A stretch of 44,946 bases of DNA. It comes from a virus. Shown here in pieces: positions 7,880 to 16,900 of this stretch. The notes below the pieces were generated by a model. It ran no database searches and had not been told where the DNA came from. It worked only from the letters and a program-made list of their open reading frames with translations. The number at the start of each line of letters is the position of its first letter. The first letter of the stretch is position 1. The DNA lies in the IMG/VR virus record IMGVR_UViG_3300017528_000245, positions 1 to 44,946 of that record. One strand, 5' to 3'. A program made the position numbers and the translations under genes.

Positions 7880-9523
7880 ATGAAAAAGTTACTCCTCCCA
7901 CTCCTTCTTGCGGCCCATTCCGCTTTTGCTGGCTTGATCCTTTCTCCCGTGACCGCTGGCGGGGGTGGGGGCGACGCGCTTACTACCAATCCCCTCTCAC
8001 AGTTCGCGTCCACGACTTCGGCCCAACTCGCAGGAGTTATCAGCAATGAAACTGGCAGCGGTTCCTTAGTATTCGCTACCAGTCCGACCTTTGTTACCCC
8101 AATTCTCGGGACACCCGCTTCGGGCAATGCCTCCAACCTGACGGCGTTAAATGCAACCCAGCTCACAACTGGCACCGTCCCGACAGCAAGGCTGGGAACG
8201 GGAACGGCAGATAACGCCCATTTTCTCCGTGGCGATAATACTTGGCAGACTATTCCAGGCGGTGGTGACGCTCTTACCTCCGGCACGCTGGCCCAATTTG
8301 CTGCTACTACTTCAGCCGAGCTGGCTGGGGTTATCAGCAACGAAACCGGCACTGGCGCGTTAGTCTTTGCCACCAGTCCCACCTTGGTAACACCCATATT
8401 GGGAACCCCCACCAGTGGGACGTTAACCAATGCTACGGGGTTGCCGATTAGCACTGGGGTTTCCGGCCTTGGAACTGGAGTCGCCACATTTCTCGGAACG
8501 CCATCGAGCGCGAACCTTGTCGCTGCTCTTACCGATGAAACTGGAACCGGCGCGGCGGTATTTGCCACTTCTCCTGCTCTTGTTACACCAAACCTTGGTA
8601 CGCCTTCCGCTGCTACTCTTACCAACGCTACCGGCTTGCCCGTTGCAACCGGAATTAGTGGCTTGGGAACTGGGGTCGCAACTTTCCTAGCCACGCCATC
8701 GAGCGCCGATTTGGCTGCGGCTCTGACCGATGAAACAGGGACAGGAGCAGCGGTTTTTGCCACTAGCCCGACACTAGTGACTCCCATTTTAGGTACTCCC
8801 ACCAGTGGAACTCTTACGAACTGCACCGGCCTGCCTGTCTCCGGCATCGCGGCTTCCACCTCAACCGCTCTTGGTGTCGGCTCCATTGAATTAGGGGCAG
8901 CGAGCGACACCACTTTAAGTCGTGCCAGTGCCGGAGTCTTGGCTGTGGAAGGGGTCAACGTCTTACTAAATGGCGGCGCATTGGGAACGCCATCGAGCGC
9001 GACTCTGACTAATGCCACCGGACTTCCCGTTTCTGGAATAACGGCATCTACTTCTACTGCTCTGGGGGTTGGATCAATCGAGCTAGGACACGCCACTGAT
9101 ACCAGCATCGCGCGGGTATCCGCTGGTAAAATTTCGGTCGAAGGCGTCAATGTCCCGACTGTTTCCAGCACTGACACCTTGACTAACAAAGCAATCACTC
9201 CGCGAATCACAACGATTGCATCCAATGCCACCTGGAGCCCGAGCGCCGACACTGACGATATTTACGAGATCACTGCCCAGGCGGTTGATGCTACGACTAT
9301 TTCCAATCCATCTGGGACGCCTGTAAACGGACAAAAGTTACTGATCCGGGTGACTGGCACGGCAGCTCGTGGTCTGACTTGGAGTGGAAGCAAATGGAGA
9401 GCTTCGAGCGATCTGGCGCTTCCCACGACCACAACCACAACCAAGACAATGTATCTGCTCTTCGTCTATAACACCGCGGGAACGACAACTTGGGATTTGA
9501 TCGCGAAGTTGGATAATTTTTAA
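7880..9523 (+). CDS. Repeat-rich tail-fibre-like protein with signal peptide, 547 aa
   Basis: The N-terminus is a Sec signal peptide (MKKLLLPLLLAAHSAFAG) followed by a Gly-rich stretch. Residues about 35-420 consist of phage-fibre repeats of the type 'LGTPTSGTLTNATGLP', 'SNETGTGALVFATSPTLVTP' and 'LGVGSIELG', found in many phage side-tail-fibre proteins. The C-terminal 120 residues form a distinct beta domain ending in 'WDLIAKLDNF', a common fibre-tip type. It probably trimerises. The signal peptide would route it across the inner membrane if functional. Confidence 0.7.
   Translation: MKKLLLPLLLAAHSAFAGLILSPVTAGGGGGDALTTNPLSQFASTTSAQLAGVISNETGSGSLVFATSPTFVTPILGTPASGNASNLTALNATQLTTGTVPTARLGTGTADNAHFLRGDNTWQTIPGGGDALTSGTLAQFAATTSAELAGVISNETGTGALVFATSPTLVTPILGTPTSGTLTNATGLPISTGVSGLGTGVATFLGTPSSANLVAALTDETGTGAAVFATSPALVTPNLGTPSAATLTNATGLPVATGISGLGTGVATFLATPSSADLAAALTDETGTGAAVFATSPTLVTPILGTPTSGTLTNCTGLPVSGIAASTSTALGVGSIELGAASDTTLSRASAGVLAVEGVNVLLNGGALGTPSSATLTNATGLPVSGITASTSTALGVGSIELGHATDTSIARVSAGKISVEGVNVPTVSSTDTLTNKAITPRITTIASNATWSPSADTDDIYEITAQAVDATTISNPSGTPVNGQKLLIRVTGTAARGLTWSGSKWRASSDLALPTTTTTTKTMYLLFVYNTAGTTTWDLIAKLDNF
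8399..9050 (+). repeat. Four in-frame repeats of about 195 bp inside the fibre gene
   Basis: The segment encoding 'LGTP.S.TLTN.TGLP' begins near 8399, 8595, 8792 and 8980, giving a period near 195 bp (65 residues). Copies differ at synonymous positions, so the duplication is not recent or has been diversified. Such arrays change fibre length by recombination. Confidence 0.6.
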
Positions 9524-11022
9524 TGATTAGGTCTTGCTATTTGCTTGCAGTCCTCCTCGCTTTCTTCCTGACGGCGAGCGCGGAAGCCGCGATCACCGTC
9601 ACGGCGCGAGGCACAACAGCAAATAACGCCAGTTCAAGCACCACATTTGTCATCAGCCCAACCAGCAACATCGCGGCTGGTTCGACCGGTGTTCTGTGTT
9701 TGGCCAGCGATAATGCTGCTGGGAGCAACGCCAGCAATGTACCCGGCTCTTTAACTGATTCATTGGGCAATACTTGGCTACGGTTGAGTAACGCTATCAA
9801 TTCCGTTGGTGCTAATAGCGGCTCTGAGATTACAGGCTACTACGCTTATCTTCCTACTGGCCTCTCCACGTCGGACACGATCACGATTACTTTCACCAAT
9901 GCTGTCCAAGCGAAAGTGGCTGCCTTCTGGGAGTTAGCTCCAGGAAGCGGCAGTAATCGCGTTATAGCCGATTCATTCACTCGGCAGTCTAGTACCGGCA
10001 CTTCGCAGACTGCCCCGTCTATTACCTCGAATGGTAACGTCTCAATAGGACACGTCATTGTCGGAATGATGGCGGCTGAAAGTCCCGATACCTGGGGCGA
10101 CGACGCCGATACGACTAATGGCACCTGGTCAGCTTCGCAGCATTCTGGGGTGGGCGCGGGGGCAGCCGCCATGTCGCTCACCACCCAGTATAAAATTGAA
10201 ACAACGGCTGCCTCTCCGCAGACTTATAACACAACTCTGACCATCGCTGACGCTGCCTGGGCTATCGCCTGCTTTTCAGAAGTGGACGCGCGAGTGCGTG
10301 ATATTGGAGCTAAGGGAGCTTCGGATAGTTCAAACATTATCACAGTGCAGGCCAATTTAGCGACAGGCTCGATGGGAGTCTTGGTCGTGGCGGCTGACAA
10401 CGCTGGGACAAATGGCTCCGCTGCCAACCTTCCGGCTGGGCCGATTACAGATTCAGTCGGTAACACTTGGACGCAACGTCAGACCAGCATCTATGATCCA
10501 GGAGCGGCAAGCGCCGGGGTAGAGTTAGCGATCTACACAGCCCCGATTACGGTCACAATGGTAGCGGGTAGCTCGACCATCACTCTCAGCTACGTAAACG
10601 CCATTCTCAACAAAGCCTGGGCGCTATGGGAGTTTGCGCCCCCTAGCGGTGGCACCATCGCTTATGCGGCCAACGGAACATCGGCCGGCAGCGCGTCCGC
10701 CAGCCCGACCGTGACTACTAGTAGCATTGCCAATGGGGATATTGTGATCGGCCTGGGTGGGGAAGAAAATACCGGGGGAGTGGGTGATGGATGGGTAGGT
10801 GACTCTGATACTAGCAATGGCTCCTGGTCTTTTGCGGCTCACATTGGATTTAACAATGGTGGTATGGGACTTGTCACCCAGGCGAAAACCGTCACGGCAG
10901 CGGGGACTCAGACGTTTAACCCAACAGAAGGCGCAGGGGGTACGCCTGATACGATGGTGTCCTGGATTGAATTAGCTGTCACATCAAACGCAAATACTAC
11001 GAACGGATTTTTCCAATGGTAA
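9523..11022 (+). CDS. Secreted tandem-domain protein, 499 aa
   Basis: A signal peptide (MIRSCYLLAVLLAFFLTASAEAA, 1-23) precedes two homologous domains, about residues 24-250 and 255-490. Shared landmarks are 'DSLGNTW'/'DSVGNTW', 'NAVQAKVAAFWELAPGSG'/'NAILNKAWALWEFAPPSG', and 'DTTNGTWSASQHSG'/'DTSNGSWSFAAHIG'. The domain is beta-rich and resembles adhesin-type modules. The start is TAATG-coupled to the fibre gene. Probably a surface-binding protein or fibre component; ligand unknown. Confidence 0.65.
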   Translation: MIRSCYLLAVLLAFFLTASAEAAITVTARGTTANNASSSTTFVISPTSNIAAGSTGVLCLASDNAAGSNASNVPGSLTDSLGNTWLRLSNAINSVGANSGSEITGYYAYLPTGLSTSDTITITFTNAVQAKVAAFWELAPGSGSNRVIADSFTRQSSTGTSQTAPSITSNGNVSIGHVIVGMMAAESPDTWGDDADTTNGTWSASQHSGVGAGAAAMSLTTQYKIETTAASPQTYNTTLTIADAAWAIACFSEVDARVRDIGAKGASDSSNIITVQANLATGSMGVLVVAADNAGTNGSAANLPAGPITDSVGNTWTQRQTSIYDPGAASAGVELAIYTAPITVTMVAGSSTITLSYVNAILNKAWALWEFAPPSGGTIAYAANGTSAGSASASPTVTTSSIANGDIVIGLGGEENTGGVGDGWVGDSDTSNGSWSFAAHIGFNNGGMGLVTQAKTVTAAGTQTFNPTEGAGGTPDTMVSWIELAVTSNANTTNGFFQW

Positions 11023-11693
11023 TGAAAAGAACACTAGCGGTCGCGCTCCTAAGTCTGGTTCTAAACCACATTTATGCTCAAGACATCTCCAAGGGAGTTA
11101 CCTTTACGGACGGGATGACCGTCCATGCCTCCGACCTTAATACCGCCATAGATAACGCCACCATTTTGTCCACCTTCTATTCTGGCAAAGGTGCTGGAAC
11201 CCCGCTCACCACCGATTCGCTCCTCTTCCATCAAGCGTCCACTTCGACTCTTAAGTCGGTCAGTCTTGCTAATTTAATGACGGCGGGGAATGCGGTCAAT
11301 ACCAGTACCGTCCGTGCCGCCAATACTGTTCTGGCTGGTCCGACGAGTGGTTCTTCTGCTGCTCCGACCTTCCGCCTTATCTCGGCGGCTGATACCGCCA
11401 TTGCTACCAATACGGCAGTCAGCAGCACCATTGACTGGTCTAGTGCTCGCACTTTCTTCCGCACCCTCACCGCTAACACGACCTATTCTTTTACCAATCT
11501 CAAAGATGGCGAAACCGTGACGGTAGCAGTAAGACAGGCTGCCTTTGGCGGGCCTTATACTGCGGCTTTCACTGGGGTGGCTTGGAAGGGTAGCGTCGCG
11601 CCAACTCAAACTACCACGGCGAACAAGGTCGATCTTTACACTTTTATTGATTTTGGTGGCACGATTTTCGGAAGTGCTTCGCAGAGCTATTAA
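11022..11693 (+). CDS. Secreted fibre-like protein, 223 aa
   Basis: The ATG at 11022 shares a base with the previous stop (TAATG), the same coupling as the gene before, so it is preferred over the ATG at 11016. A signal peptide (MKRTLAVALLSLVLNHIYA) is followed by 'GMTVHASDLNTAIDNAT', a phage-tail style helix, fibre-repeat-like text ('VLAGPTSGSSAAPTFRLIS') and a beta C-terminus. It reads as a short fibre or fibre tip. Function inferred. Confidence 0.6.
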   Translation: MKRTLAVALLSLVLNHIYAQDISKGVTFTDGMTVHASDLNTAIDNATILSTFYSGKGAGTPLTTDSLLFHQASTSTLKSVSLANLMTAGNAVNTSTVRAANTVLAGPTSGSSAAPTFRLISAADTAIATNTAVSSTIDWSSARTFFRTLTANTTYSFTNLKDGETVTVAVRQAAFGGPYTAAFTGVAWKGSVAPTQTTTANKVDLYTFIDFGGTIFGSASQSY

Positions 11694-11694
11694 A

Positions 11695-12111
11695 ATGACT
11701 TTCATGCTCTCCATATTTCTTGCACAGGTGGGACTTCCCTTCTCAATGTTTACCGGAGGTGCCGCTCCTACCCCAACTCCTTCTGGCACGCCCACCCCTA
11801 CTCCATTGCCGGGAGGCCAGGTTGCAACCCCAGTCATTTCTCCTTCAAGCGGCGATCAACCAATTAGCGTTGCTCTTACCTGTGCGACCGCAGGCGCTAC
11901 CATTTTTTACACCGTATCGAATACTCCAGGCACCGCGCCAATCCACAGTGGATCGACTCCGCAGGGTGGCACGTTAGTTTATGCCAGTTCGTTCGCTGTT
12001 TCTGGCAATGCGGGCAAAACCGTTAAAGCAGTCGGTTACAAAGCTGGCTCACCTGATTCAGCGGTCGCGACAGCGGAGTACAACGGTCAAGCAGGAGGCG
12101 GAGGACAATAA
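11695..12111 (+). CDS. Chitobiase-C-terminal-like domain protein with PT linker, 138 aa
   Basis: The ATG at 11695 directly follows the previous stop. The hydrophobic N-terminus (about residues 1-20) may be a signal or anchor. A Pro-Thr linker (about 25-40) leads into one domain (about 45-130) with the 'ATPVISPSSGDQ...VALTCATAGATIFYTV' start and 'KTVKAVGYKAGSPDSAVATAEY' end of the CHB_HEX_C_1 / Fn3-like family, often found on secreted carbohydrate-active enzymes. Likely a carbohydrate-binding or spacer module. Its position just before the connector gene is curious. Confidence 0.65.
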   Translation: MTFMLSIFLAQVGLPFSMFTGGAAPTPTPSGTPTPTPLPGGQVATPVISPSSGDQPISVALTCATAGATIFYTVSNTPGTAPIHSGSTPQGGTLVYASSFAVSGNAGKTVKAVGYKAGSPDSAVATAEYNGQAGGGGQ

Positions 12112-13691
12112 TGGACTTGGGCGGTTACAGTTCAATTATCTGCAAGAAAGTCGGCACCACCGACTCGGATTCTCAAGCTACCTGCAAGGGTTTCATCCAG
12201 AATCGTTACCAGTGGATTTATTACCGCTTTGACTGGCGTGATGGACGCAGGCGAGACAGCATTTTTTCTACTGCTGGCAGTGATAGTGTTGCTCTGCCCA
12301 GCGGAGTCGATCGCGTTATCTCCATCCGCTACGGCGATCATTTCCTCGATCCGGTGGATGACACCTTCTTTGTCGAGACTGATCCGGGTATCTTCGAGCG
12401 TAACGGCATCCCACAGTACTATCAGGAGTACACCGAGGACGACGCAACTAAGCGAATCCGGCTTTATCCGATCCCAGCAGTGGTAGGTTCCATGTTCGTA
12501 GTTGGAAAGAAGGCTTTGCCAGCCTTGGTTAATGATTCTGACATCCCGATCTTGCGAGGGATTGATCAGGTCATTATCGCCTATGCCGAGGCCGACATGC
12601 TGGAATACCACCGGCAATACGGGAAGGCCCAGCAGAAATTCCAAGAAGCAGAGAAGCTGTTTACTGACGCAGTAGCTCTGGAACAGCAGCAGACCAACGT
12701 CCCGCGCAGAGCGAAGAACCTGACGGTCGCGGGAGATAGCTTGGCGGAAATGACAGATGCGGTCTGTGCGCGGATTGGCCAATGGACACCAGACGTTGGC
12801 ATCATGGTCAAAGAGTTCATTCGTCGTGCCTACATTCAGGCTTATGACGCTTATTTATGGCCGGAAAGTCTGGTGATCGCGCGGGTGGACTCCGATGGCG
12901 AGCAAGTCATCCTGCCGTGGTACTTCGGAGCTGTTATTCAGTGTCGCGCTGATACCAAGGGTAACACTCTCGGGCCGGTCGATCTCTCCACTTACTTCGC
13001 CATTACGCCTACCATCTTCGAGCAGATGAGCGGGTGGCCGGTCGCTTACAGCATCCTGACCCCAGTAGCCGTGTCGCGGCTCCCTCCCATTCAGGAACGG
13101 CTGGCTTTCATGAGCAGCGATGCCAGTGACAACACCCCAATCATGGTACGCGGAGAAGGTGGTGGAGACATCATGATTGAGTCGGTTCCTCTTAATGGAA
13201 CGAGTTTGGTTTACACCGGCTATACCTACTCGACTCCTCTGACGATAGCCAAGCAGCTTACCGCTGGTGATGTTTCCATCGAGGGAGCATCCAGTGGGGC
13301 CGATCTTGGCATGCTGCGATCCTACGAGCGGGAGCGTAAACGGATGCGCCTATGGATTCAGCCATCTCAGGATACCGCTCACCACTGCTTGGTTTTAGGC
13401 AAACGGATCATGCGCCCGCTGGTGCAGGACGAGGACACTCCGGGCCTGCGTAATATAGCCAATTACCTTATTCACATGGCGACTTCGGAATCATATTCCA
13501 AGCTCGGCAACACCCAGGGAGCGGTGGATTGCAAGGCCAAGGCCGATGCTTCCCTCCAAGCTCTGATTGATTTGGAAGTCCGCCAGAACAGCACTGGGAC
13601 TCGGGTTATTCCGTGGGTTTCAGCTCCGTGGAGCGCACTGGAGGACGATTACTTCACCAACTGGCTACATGACAAGGCAGACTTCGTATGA
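12111..13691 (+). CDS. Internally duplicated head-tail connector-like protein, 526 aa
   Basis: The two halves (about residues 1-200 and 210-505) are homologous. Both show 'PVD..F....P.IFE..G.P..Y' (about 78-103 and again 285-315), then 'RIRLYPIP...FVVGKKALPALVNDSD' against 'RMRLWIQPSQ...LVLGKRIMRPLVQDED', then a helix with 'YAEADMLEYHRQYGKAQQKFQEAEKL' against 'MATSESYSKLGNTQGAVDCKAKADAS'. Each half resembles the adaptor / tail-accessory protein that binds below the portal (P22 gp4-type role). No signal peptide, unlike flanking genes. A fused duplicate would halve ring copy number or add a layer; inference. Confidence 0.65.
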   Translation: MDLGGYSSIICKKVGTTDSDSQATCKGFIQNRYQWIYYRFDWRDGRRRDSIFSTAGSDSVALPSGVDRVISIRYGDHFLDPVDDTFFVETDPGIFERNGIPQYYQEYTEDDATKRIRLYPIPAVVGSMFVVGKKALPALVNDSDIPILRGIDQVIIAYAEADMLEYHRQYGKAQQKFQEAEKLFTDAVALEQQQTNVPRRAKNLTVAGDSLAEMTDAVCARIGQWTPDVGIMVKEFIRRAYIQAYDAYLWPESLVIARVDSDGEQVILPWYFGAVIQCRADTKGNTLGPVDLSTYFAITPTIFEQMSGWPVAYSILTPVAVSRLPPIQERLAFMSSDASDNTPIMVRGEGGGDIMIESVPLNGTSLVYTGYTYSTPLTIAKQLTAGDVSIEGASSGADLGMLRSYERERKRMRLWIQPSQDTAHHCLVLGKRIMRPLVQDEDTPGLRNIANYLIHMATSESYSKLGNTQGAVDCKAKADASLQALIDLEVRQNSTGTRVIPWVSAPWSALEDDYFTNWLHDKADFV

Positions 13692-13969
13692 GCACTCCTA
13701 TCCTTGACTGGTCACAATTATCCCCAACCTCAGACAGCGTTCGCATTACCCGGTTCGACATCACTGATCGGACAACTCTTGCGGCTGCCAGCACTAGCGG
13801 CCTCAATAACGGTTCGGTTTTTGACATCATTACTGGCAGCGGGAACTCGCGGGTAGCGGCTGAAGTCGAATTGCAGGCCGGAGCAGCCGATGTCACCGAC
13901 GATTCCCAAATCCAACCCTCAGATGACTTGAGCCGCCACTGGCAAGTCGTAGCAGGACTTATCCCCTAA
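13688..13969 (+). CDS. Hypothetical protein, 93 aa
   Basis: ATGA-coupled to the connector gene. The product is small, polar and Ser/Thr/Asp-rich with no membrane segment and no Cys. It reads as a beta protein ('SVRITRFDITDRTTL', 'SRVAAEVELQAGAADV'). Perhaps a small tail or virion component; no family recognised. Confidence 0.6.
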   Translation: MSTPILDWSQLSPTSDSVRITRFDITDRTTLAAASTSGLNNGSVFDIITGSGNSRVAAEVELQAGAADVTDDSQIQPSDDLSRHWQVVAGLIP

Positions 13970-13970
13970 A

Positions 13971-16900
13971 ATGCGCAAAACTTTACTTACACTTGTCTTG
14001 TCTGGACTGAGCGTGGGTTTTTCAACGCTTTACGCAGTCGAGACTGTCACGGTGAATAGCGTTTCCCGCAACGTCATCAACACGGGCATCATCAACTTCG
14101 CTCCTGCCCAGCTTAAAGTAAACGGAATCAGTGTTATTGGCGGAGGTGGTGGTGATGGTGGTGGAGGCGTAAATTCGATCACCCTATCATTCCCAGGTAT
14201 CTATGCCGCGCCACTGAGCTTCGTTGATGACGGGGCTGCAAACTGGTCGGCAACCGCAGTTTTTAGCAACCAGGCACCCTTGACCTTCTTTGGCAATGGC
14301 ACCTCTGGAACCGATGTGCCGACTTTCATGAGTGCGGATACGGCAAGGGTGGCGCTGGCAATAAATTTTGTCGATAACACCAGCGATGCTAACAAACCTC
14401 TCTCTACTGCTGCTGCTGCCGCCAACACTGCCCTTCAGGCTTCGATCACGACTAACACCGACGACATCACCACGCTTAACACAGAGTTTTCGGCCCTGAC
14501 ACTAAACACCATTGCCGCTCCGACTGAAGACCTGACGCTTTCTGGTTTCAAGATCACTAATCTCGGTGATCCTACAACGGGTACAGATGCAGCCAACAAA
14601 AACTATGTAGATGCGGCAGCCAATGTTGGGCCGCCCCACGCAGCGGTTGCCGCAGCTTCGACGGGGAACCTGACTTTAAGCGGGGAACAGACCATTGATG
14701 GCGTGGCTACCAGCGCCAGCCGAGTGCTGGTTAAGGATCAGACTACAGGAAGCCAGAATGGCATCTATGTCACCGCTGCTGGGGCATGGACACGGGCAAC
14801 AGACGCCGACACCGGCACTGAAGTTTCGGGAATCGTGTTCGTTTCAGGAGGCACAACTCAGATTTCGACGAGCTGGGGAGTGATAACGCCGCAGCCGATC
14901 ACCATAAACACTACTGCCATTGCTTACACCCTGACTGGAACGGGCGGCACCACTTACACCGCTGGCACTGGGCTCACTCTTACTGGCGGCAATCAGTTCA
15001 AGCTGGCTAATATGGCGGCGCGAACGGTGAAAGGGAATAACACCGGGAGCACGGCAACTCCAGGTGACATTTCCGCTACCATAGTCGGCCTTAACTTTCT
15101 GGCCGTTCCGACTCTAAACGCACTTAGCTTTCCAACGATCAATGCCGACAACACCGTAAGTTCGAGAACAGCTTCCCAATTCAGAGGCGACATCGGTGCA
15201 GGGACGGTGACGAGCGTTTCGACAATTCAGAATAACTCGACTGATTTGCTCTCAATTTCTACAGCCACCGGAACCAGCACTCCAGCCATCACGATTGATA
15301 AAAACAGTGTCGCGGCTTTGAGTTTCTTCGGCAATTCCTCGGGTAGCACCGCGGTGCCTACCTTCATGACTGCATCGACCGCGCGTACGACCCTCGGAGG
15401 CACCACTGTTGGCTCGAATGTGTTCACCCTGACGAATCCAAGCGCGATTACTTTCCCACGCTTTAATGCTGACAACTCAGTCAGCGCACTATCAGCCAGT
15501 GCCTTTCTGACGGCGGTGGGAGCGTCCGCCATTGAGTCACAGCTTAATCTTAATAATACGGGCAGCACTACCGCCCCCTCGACATGGGTTACAGGAGCCA
15601 CGGCAGCATTTGAGACAGAACTTCTCTCCAACAACCGATATACCTTTCTTCCGCCGTCATCTTCTTACGCTCCTGGCAAGCGAATCACTTACACCGACGC
15701 GTTTACAGTAGGCAGCGTTGGCCGTTATTTTCGACCCGCCACCGGCTCAGGCGATGCCATCAACAATTCCGTAGGGGATTATCGGCCGTTCGTTGCAGGA
15801 TCGCAGGGGCCATTTGGGCGCAAATCAATCGAGTTTGAGGCGGTCACTGCAAGCCTCGGAATCCTGAAGGGATGGCAGGTCGTTCCAAATGGCAATACTG
15901 TATTCTTTGTCGAAGATCAGACCGACGCCACGAAGCGATTTTCCTTTGACGCTGCCAATCAAACTCCGGGCCTTCCCGGCACGGTTACACCAGGCGGTGG
16001 CGACACCACTACGGTCCGACCGACCCGAATCCTTCCCGGTGCTTCAGATACTCCCGGCTGGGTTCAGGACATAAACGATGACTCGTCAGTAACAAAAGCG
16101 GTCATCACACTACCCGATGTTAATTTGTCACCAGATGTAATCGGCACTGCTGGGGTTGATATTTCAGAGAGCGGATGCGGCCCGAACTGTCACACTGTCC
16201 CAGTTAATACGGATACGGTCGTAATCGCAGGAAATCTGACTGGACCGCTAACTATAAAGTTACAGCCAGCATCGACCTATCCGGCCGGTTTCGAGGTTAA
16301 GATTATTGATTCTTCTGGGACGGTTTCATCCAGCAATCTCGTAACCATTACTTCTACCAACGGCACGGATACTTTTAGTGGAGGTGTTACTACAGTTGCC
16401 TTTGATGAAGCCAATGGACGGCGTTCGGTGATTTCAGACAATGTGAGTTTCTGGCAAATCCCCAGTGTTAGGGCAGCAACCCAGGGTTACACGCAGTTAA
16501 ATCCGATCAACGGAACAATCACAATTTCAGGCAACAGGAGTGCTGCGCGGAATAACGCTACTATCAATCTAGGGAACGGATCGAATGTACTAGCGGTCAA
16601 TTCGCCTTTTGATGGAATGGACATTGATTTGACCATAGTTCAGCCAAGTTCCGGGTCGCAGGGAACGCTATTTCTTCCCAGCGGCAGTCGGGTGGGTGCG
16701 AACGGCGTCGGCGTAGTAACGCTTTCGTCAGCCAACGGGGCGATTGATACCTTGCACGGTAGGTATAATGGAACGCTCGCGATATTTCTGTGGGATGCGC
16801 CGGTATTAAACTATACCTCTGGTACTGTTCCAGCCCAGCCTTCCAGCCCAAGCGCCACCACGGTCAACTCTGGTAAAATCACTCTGGGATGGACAGACAA

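Noticed and set aside
7858-9252. 464-codon minus-strand ORF antisense to the fibre gene
   Set aside because: It mirrors the fibre repeats, has a Val/Pro/Ala-dominated low-complexity product and no ribosome-binding site or operon partner; it is an artefact of codon bias in the repeats.
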